Below, in pieces: positions 15,312 through 23,646 of a stretch of DNA of 64,000 nucleotides. A model generated the notes under the pieces. The model saw only the letters and a program-made list of their open reading frames with translations, made no database searches and had not been told where the DNA came from. Origin of the DNA: Dinghuibacter sp035492835 (GTDB lineage: Bacteria > Bacteroidota > Bacteroidia > Chitinophagales > Chitinophagaceae); NCBI RefSeq assembly GCF_035492835.1, contig NZ_DATJIY010000181.1:1-64000 (forward strand), in the 5' to 3' direction. Position 1 is the stretch's first letter. Each line of letters opens with the position of its first letter. Made by a program: the position numbers and the translations under genes.

Positions 15312-16447
15312 AGCGCATATTGTTTATAGACCGGGACGGGACGCTGATCAAGGAAGCGCCGCCATCCTACCAGATCGACAGCTTCGAGAAGCTGGTTTTT
15401 TACCCGCACGTCTTCGAATGGATGGGCCGGATCGCCCGGGAATTCGACTACGAGCTGGTCATGGTCACCAACCAGGATGGCCTGGGTACGGAGGCCTTTC
15501 CACTGGCGACCTTCCAGCCGGTACAGGACTTTGTCCTGGAGTCCTTTAAACACGAGGACGTCGTCTTCAGCGCCGTGCACATCGACCGCACCTTCGCCAA
15601 GGACAATGCCCCGACGCGGAAGCCCAACACCGGTATGCTTACGGAGTACATCGACAACCCGGCATACGACATAAAGAACTCGTACGTGATCGGGGACCGC
15701 ATCACCGACGTACAGCTGGCCAAGAACCTGGGTTGCAAAGCCATCTGGCTGAACAACGATCCAGGGCTCGGGGCCGCGGAGGTCAATGACGACATGGCCG
15801 CCCTGCGCGCCGTCACGGCACTGGAGAGTCCTCACTGGGCGGATATCTACAGTTACTTCAGGCTCGGTTTGCGCCAGGTGACGCACGAGCGCAACACCGC
15901 GGAGACCCGGATCGCGGTGACGCTGAACATCGACGGCAGCGGCAAGTCGGATATTCATACCGGTATCGGGTTCTTCGACCACATGCTGGATCAGATCGCG
16001 CGTCACGGACGGCTGGACCTGGCCATAAAAGTCGCGGGTGACCTCCATATCGACGAGCACCACACCATCGAGGACACCGGGATCGCCCTGGGAGAGGCCT
16101 TTGCGCTGGCGCTGGCGGACAAACGCGGGATGGAGCGGTATGGTTTCGCGCTCCCGATGGACGACGCGGACGCCCGGGTGCTGATCGACTTCGGGGGGCG
16201 GAGCTGGATCGTGTGGGACGCGGAATTCAAACGCGAGAAGATAGGGGAGATGCCTACGGAGATGTTTTTTCACTTCTTCAAGTCCTTCTCCGACGCGGCC
16301 CGCTGCAACCTGAACGTCGTGTGCCGCGGGGACAACGAGCACCACAAGATCGAAGCGATCTTCAAGGCGCTGGCGCGGGCCATACGGATGGCGGTGCGAA
16401 GGGACCCGCTGAGCAATCATCTGCCCTCGACGAAGGGGATGCTCTAG
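15308..16447 (+). CDS. hisB: Bifunctional histidinol-phosphatase / imidazoleglycerol-phosphate dehydratase
   Basis: A 379-residue fused enzyme. The N-terminal HAD phosphatase (about residues 1-165) opens with FIDRDGTLI, whose two Asp are the catalytic pair, and later shows YVIGDRITDVQLAKNLG. The C-terminal dehydratase (about 190-379) has GIGFFDHMLDQIARHG, DEHHTIEDTGIALGEA and DNEHHKIEAIFKALARAIR, the His-rich motifs that bind the two manganese ions. The domain order is the usual one for HisB fusions. It ends this half of the his genes: a weak hairpin with eight T follows and then the trp leader begins. Confidence 0.95.
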   Translation: MKRILFIDRDGTLIKEAPPSYQIDSFEKLVFYPHVFEWMGRIAREFDYELVMVTNQDGLGTEAFPLATFQPVQDFVLESFKHEDVVFSAVHIDRTFAKDNAPTRKPNTGMLTEYIDNPAYDIKNSYVIGDRITDVQLAKNLGCKAIWLNNDPGLGAAEVNDDMAALRAVTALESPHWADIYSYFRLGLRQVTHERNTAETRIAVTLNIDGSGKSDIHTGIGFFDHMLDQIARHGRLDLAIKVAGDLHIDEHHTIEDTGIALGEAFALALADKRGMERYGFALPMDDADARVLIDFGGRSWIVWDAEFKREKIGEMPTEMFFHFFKSFSDAARCNLNVVCRGDNEHHKIEAIFKALARAIRMAVRRDPLSNHLPSTKGML

Positions 16448-16457
16448 ACGCCCGCCG

Positions 16458-16489
16458 CGCCGCTGCGGACCCGGCGAGAAATTTTTTTT
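16458..16489 (+). terminator. Weak terminator after hisB
   Basis: A five-pair stem CGCCG/CGGCG (16458-16462 and 16472-16476) is followed by GAGAAA-like bases and eight T (16482-16489). It would separate the first his block from the trp leader, probably incompletely. Confidence 0.4.
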
Positions 16490-16509
16490 GCAAAAATGTA
16501 TTTTCATCC

Positions 16510-16517
16510 CATATTTG
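16510..16517 (+). promoter_or_regulatory. trp operon promoter -7 element
   Basis: CATATTTG followed by C is one base off TAnnTTTG and ends six bases before the leader-peptide ATG, so the leader message is probably leaderless, as in the his leader. An identical octamer at 16600-16607, inside the attenuator, could be a second start. Confidence 0.55.
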
Positions 16518-16523
16518 CATCCG

Positions 16524-16589
16524 ATGAACAAGCAAATTCAAAATATGTCCTGGTGGTGGCACGGAGTCAGTTTTCTGAACGCTGTGTAA
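16524..16589 (+). CDS. trpL: trp operon leader peptide
   Basis: A 21-codon ORF, MNKQIQNMSWWWHGVSFLNAV, with three consecutive Trp codons (16551-16559). A strong hairpin follows before trpE. The antiterminator can be read directly: ACAG (16589-16592) plus GCCTT (16594-16598) pairs with AAGGC (16624-16628) plus CTGT (16632-16635), and its 5' strand begins at the last base of the leader stop codon. A ribosome stalled on the Trp codons leaves this strand free; one that reaches the stop covers it and lets the terminator form. Confidence 0.87.
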   Translation: MNKQIQNMSWWWHGVSFLNAV

Positions 16590-16622
16590 CAGAGCCTTGC
16601 ATATTTGCAATATATTCTAAAC

Positions 16623-16658
16623 GAAGGCCCGCTGTACACAGCGGGCCTTCGGAATTTT
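16623..16658 (+). terminator. trp attenuator terminator
   Basis: A 13-pair perfect stem GAAGGCCCGCTGT/ACAGCGGGCCTTC at 16623-16650 around a two-base centre, followed by GGAATTTTA. The stem is very stable but the T-tract is short, so termination may be leaky. It ends about 60 bases before trpE. Confidence 0.75.
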
Positions 16659-16709
16659 AGCCCGCCCCGGGCGGCAGACACCCGCCGGAAGGCGGTACAA
16701 CTGGAAACC

Positions 16710-18113
16710 ATGAGTAAAACAGCGATCACGACGACCTACAAAAAAATGCTCTCCGACGTCTTCACGCCGGTCGGCATCTACCTCCGGCTGAGGGACCGTT
16801 TCCGGGACACCGTCCTGCTGGAGAGCACGGACTTTCACGCCGGGCAGAACAGCTACTCCTTTATCGGCATCAACGCCATCGCGGGGATGGAGATCTCCAG
16901 CCTGGAGCGGATCGAGACAAAGCTCCCCAGGCAGGAAGCCGAAAGCCGGGCTATCGGTAAAAACGACTCCGTCCCGGAGCTGCTCTGGGGTTTTATGCAG
17001 CGTTTCGAGGTGAACGCGGTGGAGGAGAAGCCGGTAAAATTCGCGCAGGGTCTGTTTGGTTATACCGCCTTCGACGCGGAACAGTTCTTCGAGCCGATCC
17101 GGTTCAAGCCTTCCGACGGTATACCGCTCATGCGGTACCGGTTGTACCAGTACGTCATCGTGATCGACCACTACAAGGACGAGCTCTACCTCTGTGAGAA
17201 CGGTATCAAGGGCATGGAAAGCGAACGCGCCGTCGTCGAGTCGCTCATCCGGTCCAAGGACGTGCCGGTGTACCCGTTCAAGGTCAATGGCCAGGAGACG
17301 TCGAATATGGAGGACGAGACCTACCGGGAAATGGTGCGCAAGGGCATCAAGAGCTGTTACCGCGGGGACGTCTTCCAGGTGGTGCTCAGCCGGCGTTTCC
17401 AGCGGCCCTTTACCGGGGACGAGTTCAACGTATACCGGGCGCTCAGGAGCATCAATCCGTCTCCGTACCTGTTTTTCTTTGACTATGGGGACTACCGGCT
17501 GATGGGGTCCAGCCCCGAGAGCCAGGTCATCCTCAAACAGCACAAGGCGGTGATCCATCCCATAGCGGGGACGTTCAAAAGGACCGGCGATGACGCGGTC
17601 GACATGGCCGCGGCGGAGCGCCTCCTCCACGACCCCAAGGAAAACGCGGAGCACGTGATGCTCGTGGACCTGGCGCGCAACGACCTGAGCCGTACGTGCA
17701 CGGGGGTCACGGTATCCGAATACCGTAAGGTGCAATACTACTCCCACGTGATCCATCTCGTCAGCGAGGTGACCGGGGACGTGCCCGCCGGAGCCAACCC
17801 CTTCCAGCTGCTCGCCACCACCTTCCCGGCGGGGACTTTGAGCGGCGCGCCCAAGTTCAAGGCCATGCAGCTGATCGACGCCTACGAGCCCACGCCCCGC
17901 GGGTACTATGGCGGCGCCATCGGGTACGTCGGGTTTAACGGGGATATAAACCACGCGATCATGATCCGGACCTTCCTGAGTAAGGACAACAACCTGTACT
18001 ACCAGGCGGGGGCGGGGATCGTGGCGGCCTCCGATCCGGAGAGCGAATTGCAGGAAGTCAACAATAAATTGAACGCACTAAAAAAGGCGCTGGAACTGGC
18101 GGAAAATCTATGA
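16710..18113 (+). CDS. trpE: Anthranilate synthase component I
   Basis: A 467-residue chorismate-using enzyme that makes anthranilate with ammonia supplied by TrpG. The start is the ATG at 16710 (MSKTAITTTYKKML); the open frame extends upstream but would run through the attenuator. Visible are the Trp-binding N-terminal part with LLESTDFHAGQNSYSFIG (the LLES site for feedback inhibition) and the chorismate-binding core: DVFQVVLSRRF, NPSPYLFFFDYG, GSSPESQV, HPIAGTFKRTG, HVMLVDLARNDLSR and FPAGTLSGAPKFKAMQLID. It overlaps trpG by four bases. Confidence 0.95.
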   Translation: MSKTAITTTYKKMLSDVFTPVGIYLRLRDRFRDTVLLESTDFHAGQNSYSFIGINAIAGMEISSLERIETKLPRQEAESRAIGKNDSVPELLWGFMQRFEVNAVEEKPVKFAQGLFGYTAFDAEQFFEPIRFKPSDGIPLMRYRLYQYVIVIDHYKDELYLCENGIKGMESERAVVESLIRSKDVPVYPFKVNGQETSNMEDETYREMVRKGIKSCYRGDVFQVVLSRRFQRPFTGDEFNVYRALRSINPSPYLFFFDYGDYRLMGSSPESQVILKQHKAVIHPIAGTFKRTGDDAVDMAAAERLLHDPKENAEHVMLVDLARNDLSRTCTGVTVSEYRKVQYYSHVIHLVSEVTGDVPAGANPFQLLATTFPAGTLSGAPKFKAMQLIDAYEPTPRGYYGGAIGYVGFNGDINHAIMIRTFLSKDNNLYYQAGAGIVAASDPESELQEVNNKLNALKKALELAENL

Positions 18114-18679
18114 CAAAGATTCTCGTTTTCGATAACTACGATAGTTTCACGTATAATCTCGTTCACCTGGTGGAAAAAATCCTCCACCAGAAGGTCGATG
18201 TCTACCGCAACGACCAGATCCCCCTGGAGGACGTCGCGGCATACGACAAGATTATCCTGTCGCCCGGACCGGGCATACCCGAAGAAGCCGGGTTGCTGCT
18301 CCCGCTGATAAAAGCGTACGCCCCCACCAAGTCCATCCTCGGCGTCTGTCTGGGGCACCAGGCGATAGGGGAGGCCTTTGGCGGGCAGCTGGTCAACCTG
18401 AGCCAGGTATACCACGGCGTGGCGACGCCGATCCACATAACGGTGAAAACACCCCTCTTCAACGGCCTGCCCGAAACGCTGGAAGTAGGTCGCTACCACA
18501 GCTGGGTCGTGGGTGATAAAGGCTTTCCCGAGGCGCTGGAGATAACCGCCGTCGACGACAAGGGCATGATCATGGGGCTCAGGCATAAAAAATACGACGT
18601 CCAGGGCGTACAGTTCCACCCCGAAAGCGTACTCACGCCCGAAGGGGAATCCATCCTTCAAAACTGGCTGAAGCAATGA
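18110..18679 (+). CDS. trpG: Anthranilate synthase component II (glutamine amidotransferase)
   Basis: A 189-residue class I glutamine amidotransferase that hands ammonia to TrpE. The catalytic triad is visible: Cys in GVCLGHQAIGEAFGG, and His and Glu in VQFHPESVLTPEG. The N-terminal ILVFDNYDSFTYNLVHL and LSPGPGIPEEAG are standard for TrpG/PabA. It starts inside the trpE stop and overlaps trpD, so the three are coupled. In some bacteria one such subunit also serves p-aminobenzoate synthesis; whether that holds here cannot be judged from this window. Confidence 0.95.
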   Translation: MTKILVFDNYDSFTYNLVHLVEKILHQKVDVYRNDQIPLEDVAAYDKIILSPGPGIPEEAGLLLPLIKAYAPTKSILGVCLGHQAIGEAFGGQLVNLSQVYHGVATPIHITVKTPLFNGLPETLEVGRYHSWVVGDKGFPEALEITAVDDKGMIMGLRHKKYDVQGVQFHPESVLTPEGESILQNWLKQ

Positions 18680-19671
18680 AGAAAATCTTACAATACCTGT
18701 TCGAGCACAAGACCCTCACCCGGGAGCAGGCCAGGGAAACCCTGGTCCAGATATCCAAGGGCGCCTTCAGCGACAGCGAGGTGACGGCCTTTATAACGGT
18801 CTATCTCATGCGCAGCATCACCATCGGGGAGCTGCAAGGTTTCCGCGACGCCTTGCTCGAGTTGTGCGTACGCGTGGATATGGACGGGTACGACGTTATC
18901 GACATCGTGGGTACCGGAGGCGACGGCAAAAACACGTTCAACATTTCCACGCTCTCCTGTTTTGTCGTGGCGGGCACCGGGCAGAAAGTGGCCAAGCACG
19001 GGAACTACGGCGCCTCCACGATCAGCGGCGCGTCGAACGTCATGGAGCAGCTCGGCTACAAGTTCAAAAGCGACAGCGCGACCCTGCAAAAGGAAGTGGA
19101 GCAAAGCAACATCTGCTTCCTCCACGCGCCCAACTTCCACCCCGCGCTCAAGGCGGTGGGCGCCATCCGCCGCGCCCTCGGTATCCGGACCTTTTTCAAC
19201 ATGCTCGGTCCGCTGGTCAACCCGGCCTTCCCGCCCTTCCAGCTGATCGGGGTGTACAGCCTGGAAATGGCGCGCATCTACAACTACCTCCTCCAGCAGG
19301 GGGACCAGGCCTTCACCATCATCCACGGCCTGGATGGCTACGACGAGATTTCATTGACCGGGGATACCAAGGTCATCAGTAATACGGGAGAAAAGATCTA
19401 TTCCGCCGAACAACTCGGCAAACGGTCAGTCCTCCCGGCGGACCTGTACGGGGGCAATACGGTGGAGGAAGCCGCCAGGCTGTTCCTGCGCGTCCTGAAG
19501 GCCGAGGGCACCTGGGCTCAACACGCCGTCGTCGTCGCCAACGCCGCGATGGCGTTATATTGCACCGGGAAATACGGGGACTATGCGGCGTGTTACGACG
19601 CGGCCCTGGAAAGCCTGGAAAGCGGCAAGGCCTACCGGGCTTTGGAAACACTCATATCGATGCAATCATGA
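18676..19671 (+). CDS. trpD: Anthranilate phosphoribosyltransferase
   Basis: A 331-residue enzyme joining anthranilate to PRPP. The family signature DIVGTGGDGKNTFNISTLSCFVVAG supplies the PRPP-binding glycine loop, followed by KHGNYGASTISGASNVMEQLG, and the magnesium-binding region lies near DGYDEISLTG. It is a stand-alone TrpD, not fused to TrpG. It overlaps trpG by four bases, and its stop overlaps the trpC ATG. Confidence 0.95.
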   Translation: MKKILQYLFEHKTLTREQARETLVQISKGAFSDSEVTAFITVYLMRSITIGELQGFRDALLELCVRVDMDGYDVIDIVGTGGDGKNTFNISTLSCFVVAGTGQKVAKHGNYGASTISGASNVMEQLGYKFKSDSATLQKEVEQSNICFLHAPNFHPALKAVGAIRRALGIRTFFNMLGPLVNPAFPPFQLIGVYSLEMARIYNYLLQQGDQAFTIIHGLDGYDEISLTGDTKVISNTGEKIYSAEQLGKRSVLPADLYGGNTVEEAARLFLRVLKAEGTWAQHAVVVANAAMALYCTGKYGDYAACYDAALESLESGKAYRALETLISMQS

Positions 19672-20462
19672 CGATCCTGGATACGATAGTAGCGAACAAG
19701 CGGGAAGAAGTGGCGGCGGCCAAAAAGGCCGTGAGCGTAAAAACGCTGGAGCGCGCGCCTCAACGACAGACCTTTTCACTCAAGACCTTTCTGGCCGATC
19801 CCACAAAGACAGGCATCATCGCCGAGTTCAAGCGCAAATCGCCCTCCAAGGGCGTTTTCCTGGAAGGGGCTGACGCGGCGGCGATCACAAAGGCGTACAC
19901 CGAAAACGGCGCTTCCGGCCTGTCCGTACTGACGGACAACAAATTCTTCGGGGGCAGCCCCGAAGACCTGAAGGCCGCGCGGGTCAATGCCATTCCGATA
20001 TTAAGGAAAGACTTCATGATCGATGAATACCAGGTAATCGAAGCCAGGGCGTTGGGCGCGGACGTGATCTTGCTCATCGCGGCGTGTCTGACACCGAAGC
20101 AGGTGCAAACACTTGGAAAGCTCGCGCATTCGTTGAACCTGGAAGTCCTGCTCGAGCTTCACGCCGAGGACGAACTCGATCACGTTTGCCCTGAGATCGA
20201 CCTCGTCGGTATCAACAACCGGGACCTGAAGACCTTCCAGGTGGACATCGACCGGTCCGTCCGGCTGGCCGATCGCCTCCCCGGGGATATGCCCAGGATC
20301 GCCGAAAGCGGGATCAGCCACCCGGAGACCATACAACAAATGCGCGCCCACGGGTTTACCGGTTTCCTGATCGGTGAAACGTTTATGCGGGAGCCGGACC
20401 CCGGCGCCGCCTTCCATAATTTTGTCGCTCAACTAAAACCCCATGCGCCTCAAAGTCTGTAG
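19668..20462 (+). CDS. trpC: Indole-3-glycerol-phosphate synthase
   Basis: A 264-residue TIM barrel that closes the indole ring. The start is the ATG at 19668 (MTILDTIVANKREEV), overlapping the trpD stop; a longer upstream frame lies inside trpD. Catalytic landmarks are GIIAEFKRKSPSKG (catalytic Lys), GLSVLTDNKFFGGSPEDL, PILRKDFMIDEYQV, LEVLLELHAEDEL, VGINNRDLKTF and IAESGISHPETI. It is not fused to TrpF, which follows as a separate gene with a 20-base overlap. Confidence 0.95.
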   Translation: MTILDTIVANKREEVAAAKKAVSVKTLERAPQRQTFSLKTFLADPTKTGIIAEFKRKSPSKGVFLEGADAAAITKAYTENGASGLSVLTDNKFFGGSPEDLKAARVNAIPILRKDFMIDEYQVIEARALGADVILLIAACLTPKQVQTLGKLAHSLNLEVLLELHAEDELDHVCPEIDLVGINNRDLKTFQVDIDRSVRLADRLPGDMPRIAESGISHPETIQQMRAHGFTGFLIGETFMREPDPGAAFHNFVAQLKPHAPQSL

Positions 20463-21081
20463 CCTGACACAAATGGAGCAGATCCAGGCCCTGGACGACT
20501 GGGGTGTGGAGTTCGTGGGGCTGATGTTCTACCCCAAGTCCCCGCGCTTCCTGGGAAACCTGCTCCGTCCGGAAGACGTGCGCCGGGCGCGGTGGAAGAC
20601 CAACAAGGTCGGCGTTTTTGTCAACCCGACCTACGACGAGGTCATGCGGGCAGTGGAAGACTATGGTTTGGAAATGGTCCAGCTCCACGGCGACGAAACG
20701 CCCAAATTCTGCGAGAGGGTATCGGAGCAGCTGGAAACGATCAAGGCCTTCCGCGTCTCCCCCGACGACAATGTGGAATACCGGGTCCGGAACTACAACA
20801 ACGTCTGCGACCTGTTCCTGTTCGATACGGCGGGACATCAATACGGCGGGACGGGCCGGAAATTCGACTGGGAACTGCTGGCAAAAGCCGAATTCAGCAA
20901 GCCGTTTATCCTCTCGGGGGGGATCGGTCCGGACGATGTGGAGAACATCCGCCACTTCCGGTCGACGGCCGCGGGCGGGAACCTTTTCGCCATCGATGTA
21001 AACAGCAAGTTCGAGGAACGACCGGGGGTGAAAGACCTGGAGCGCCTTGGGCCATTTATAAACGCAGTACATAGCATATGA
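20443..21081 (+). CDS. trpF: Phosphoribosylanthranilate isomerase
   Basis: A 212-residue TIM barrel that performs the Amadori rearrangement before TrpC. It opens MRLKVCSLTQMEQIQAL, where the Cys is the catalytic base of TrpF. VEFVGLMFYPKSPRFLG, VQLHGDETPKFCE, LFLFDTAGHQYGGTGRKFDW (Asp and the phosphate loop) and FILSGGIGPDDVENI follow. The ATG at 20443 lies inside the end of trpC (20-base overlap), and the stop overlaps trpB by four bases. Confidence 0.94.
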   Translation: MRLKVCSLTQMEQIQALDDWGVEFVGLMFYPKSPRFLGNLLRPEDVRRARWKTNKVGVFVNPTYDEVMRAVEDYGLEMVQLHGDETPKFCERVSEQLETIKAFRVSPDDNVEYRVRNYNNVCDLFLFDTAGHQYGGTGRKFDWELLAKAEFSKPFILSGGIGPDDVENIRHFRSTAAGGNLFAIDVNSKFEERPGVKDLERLGPFINAVHSI

Positions 21082-22265
21082 CTTCTTTTCAAGTAGATAC
21101 GAACGGTTATTATGGGCAATTTGGGGGCGCCTATATCCCTGAGATGCTCTACCCCAACGTGGAGGAGCTCCGCAACCGGTACCTCGACATCATACACGAA
21201 CCGGGTTTCCAACAGGAGTTCCGCGCGCTGCTCCGGGATTACGTGGGGCGGCCTACCCCCCTCTATTTTGCCCGCCGTCTGAGCGAGCGGTACAACAGCC
21301 GTATCTTCCTGAAACGGGAAGACCTCTGTCACACCGGCGCGCACAAGGTCAACAACACCATCGGGCAGATCCTCCTGGCCAGGAGGCTCGGCAAACAACG
21401 CATCATCGCCGAGACCGGCGCAGGCCAGCACGGCGTGGCCACCGCGACGGTATGCGCGCTGATGGGCATGGAGTGCATCGTCTATATGGGCGCCCGCGAC
21501 ATTGAGCGCCAGGCCCCGAACGTGGCCCGGATGAAGATGCTGGGCGCCCGCGTCGAGCCGGCCCTGAGCGGTAGCCAGACCCTCAAGGACGCCACCAACG
21601 AGGCCATCCGCGACTGGATCAATAATCCCATCGATACCCATTATATCATCGGCAGCGTGGTCGGCCCGCATCCCTACCCGGACATGGTCGCCCGTTTCCA
21701 AAGCGTGATCTCCGAAGAGATCCGGGCGCAACTAAAAGAAACGACCGGGAGCGAGCTCCCGACCAAGGTCATCGCCTGCGTCGGGGGCGGGAGCAACGCG
21801 GCCGGGACCTTTTTTCATTTCCTTGACGAGCCCTCCGTGGAGCTGATCGCGGTCGAAGCCGCCGGCGAAGGCGTGCTCAGCGGCCACTCCGCCGCCACCA
21901 CCCAGCTGGGTAAGGATGGCATACTCCACGGCAGCCGCAGCCTGGTTATGCAGACCAATGATGGCCAGGTGCTCGAAGCCCACAGCATTTCCGCGGGTCT
22001 CGACTACCCGGGGATCGGTCCCCTCCACGCGCACCTGTACAAGAGCGGCCGGGGCCGGTACCTCAACGCCACCGACCAGGAGGCGCTGGTGGCTGCCTTC
22101 GACCTGGCCCGGATGGAAGGCATCATCCCCGCCCTGGAATCCTCCCACGCGCTGGCGGGGCTGGGGCAATTGGAGCTGTCGCCCAGCGACACCGTCGTCC
22201 TTTGCCTGTCCGGCCGGGGCGACAAAGACATGCAAGCGTACATGACTTATATGGAATCCAAATGA
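21078..22265 (+). CDS. trpB: Tryptophan synthase beta chain
   Basis: A 395-residue PLP enzyme joining indole and serine. Seen: GQFGGAYIPEMLYPNVEEL at the N-terminus, the PLP lysine in CHTGAHKVNNTIGQILLARRLGK, ETGAGQHGVATATV, GSVVGPHPYPDMV, ACVGGGSNAAGTFF (phosphate-binding glycine loop) and SAGLDYPGIGP. This is the TrpB1 form that works with TrpA. Overlaps with trpF and trpA (four bases each) fit the stoichiometric alpha2-beta2 complex. Confidence 0.96.
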   Translation: MTSFQVDTNGYYGQFGGAYIPEMLYPNVEELRNRYLDIIHEPGFQQEFRALLRDYVGRPTPLYFARRLSERYNSRIFLKREDLCHTGAHKVNNTIGQILLARRLGKQRIIAETGAGQHGVATATVCALMGMECIVYMGARDIERQAPNVARMKMLGARVEPALSGSQTLKDATNEAIRDWINNPIDTHYIIGSVVGPHPYPDMVARFQSVISEEIRAQLKETTGSELPTKVIACVGGGSNAAGTFFHFLDEPSVELIAVEAAGEGVLSGHSAATTQLGKDGILHGSRSLVMQTNDGQVLEAHSISAGLDYPGIGPLHAHLYKSGRGRYLNATDQEALVAAFDLARMEGIIPALESSHALAGLGQLELSPSDTVVLCLSGRGDKDMQAYMTYMESK

Positions 22266-23038
22266 ATAGAATAGATACCTTATTTGCCGGGGGCCGCCGC
22301 GGCGTGCTCAGCGTCTATTGCACCGCCGGCTATCCCCAACGGGATAGCACCCTCGAAGTGATGGAGGCCCTCCAGGACAGCGGGGTGGACATGATCGAGC
22401 TGGGTATGCCCTACAGCGACCCGCTGGCGGACGGACCGGTGATCCAGGCCAGCAGCATGGCCGCAATTGCCAACGGGATGACTGTAGAGCTGTTGTTCCA
22501 ACAACTGCAGGGGTTCCGTGGACGCGTCAAGGTCCCCGTCCTGCTCATGGGTTACCTCAACACCGTCCTGCAATATGGATTTGAGCGCTTTTGCGCCGAC
22601 GCGGCCGCGGCGGGCATCGACGGGCTGATCCTGCCCGATTTGCCCATGCACGAGTACGAAACGCAATATGCGCCGGTGCTGCGTACGCATGGTCTCCACC
22701 TCGTCTTCCTGGTCACGCCCGAAACCGCCCCCGAACGCATCCGGAAAATCGACGCCCTCAGCAGCGGCTTTCTCTATGCCGTGTCCTCGTCTTCCACGAC
22801 CGGCAAAAATAAAGAAATGAGCGAGACCTACTTGCAACGCCTGGAGGCCATGGGGCTGACAAACCCCGTCCTCGTCGGTTTCGGCATTCGGGACGCGGCC
22901 ACCTTTGACGCAGCCTGCGCCCATACCAACGGGGCCATCATAGGCACGGCCTTTATCAAAGCGCTCAAGGGCCCCGAGGCCGCGGGCAACACCTTGTCGG
23001 AAGTAACGCGCGGTTTTATAAAAACCATCCGGCCATGA
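22262..23038 (+). CDS. trpA: Tryptophan synthase alpha chain
   Basis: A 258-residue TIM barrel that releases indole from indole-glycerol phosphate and channels it to TrpB. The start is the ATG at 22262 (MNRIDTLFAGGRRGVLSVY). Visible: DMIELGMPYSDPLADGPVIQ with the catalytic Asp/Glu pair (Glu and Asp sites), PVLLMGYLNTVLQYG, GIDGLILPDLP, GFLYAVSSSSTTGKNK and GFGIRDAATF. Its TGA overlaps the ATG of hisH, tying the end of the trp operon to the second his block. Confidence 0.95.
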   Translation: MNRIDTLFAGGRRGVLSVYCTAGYPQRDSTLEVMEALQDSGVDMIELGMPYSDPLADGPVIQASSMAAIANGMTVELLFQQLQGFRGRVKVPVLLMGYLNTVLQYGFERFCADAAAAGIDGLILPDLPMHEYETQYAPVLRTHGLHLVFLVTPETAPERIRKIDALSSGFLYAVSSSSTTGKNKEMSETYLQRLEAMGLTNPVLVGFGIRDAATFDAACAHTNGAIIGTAFIKALKGPEAAGNTLSEVTRGFIKTIRP

Positions 23039-23646
23039 CCGTCGTCATCCAATACAACGCCGGGAACATTCAGTCGGTCCGCTACGCGTTGTCGCGCGTC
23101 GGCGCCGGGTGTACCGTTACCGACGACCCCGCGCTGATCCGCGCGGCCGACCGGGTTATCTTCCCCGGTGTCGGCGAGGCGAGCACCGCCATGGCGTATC
23201 TCCGCGAGCGCGGCCTCGACACCGTGATCCGGTCGCTGACGCAGCCGGTGCTGGGGATATGCCTGGGGATGCAGCTGATGTGCGCGCACTCCGAGGAGAA
23301 CAACGCGACCTGCCTGGGTATATTCGGGGAATCGGTGCGTCGTTTCCGCCCGGCCGCCGCTCCGGCGGCACCCCGGCCCGCGGAGGCCGCCAAGGTTCCC
23401 CAGATCGGCTGGAACACCATCACCGACGTGCAAAGTCCGCTGCTGAGCGGTCTGGGCGACGAGCCCTTCGTATACTTCGTCCACAGCTATTACGCCGATC
23501 TGGGCCCGCACACGATCGCGACAACCGATTATATCCATCCTTACAGCGCCGCTCTACAGCACGGCAATTTCTACGGCGTCCAGTTCCACCCGGAAAAGAG
23601 CGCCGCCGTGGGAGAACGTATCCTCAAAAACTTCCTGAGTCTATGA
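23035..23646 (+). CDS. hisH: Imidazole glycerol phosphate synthase, glutaminase subunit
   Basis: A 203-residue class I amidotransferase giving ammonia to HisF. Triad: Cys in LGICLGMQLM, and His and Glu in VQFHPEKSAA. VIQYNAGNIQSV and VIFPGVGEASTAM are usual for HisH. An Ala/Pro-rich insert (PAAAPAAPRPAEAA) sits before VPQIGWNTI, where most HisH have only a few residues, probably a surface loop. It starts inside the trpA stop codon and I see no promoter of its own, so it should be read from the trp transcript. Confidence 0.94.
   Translation: MTVVIQYNAGNIQSVRYALSRVGAGCTVTDDPALIRAADRVIFPGVGEASTAMAYLRERGLDTVIRSLTQPVLGICLGMQLMCAHSEENNATCLGIFGESVRRFRPAAAPAAPRPAEAAKVPQIGWNTITDVQSPLLSGLGDEPFVYFVHSYYADLGPHTIATTDYIHPYSAALQHGNFYGVQFHPEKSAAVGERILKNFLSL

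Noticed and set aside
16605..16709. Extended trpE N-terminus starting at 16605
   Set aside because: It would run through the attenuator hairpin; the ATG at 16710 matches the normal TrpE start.
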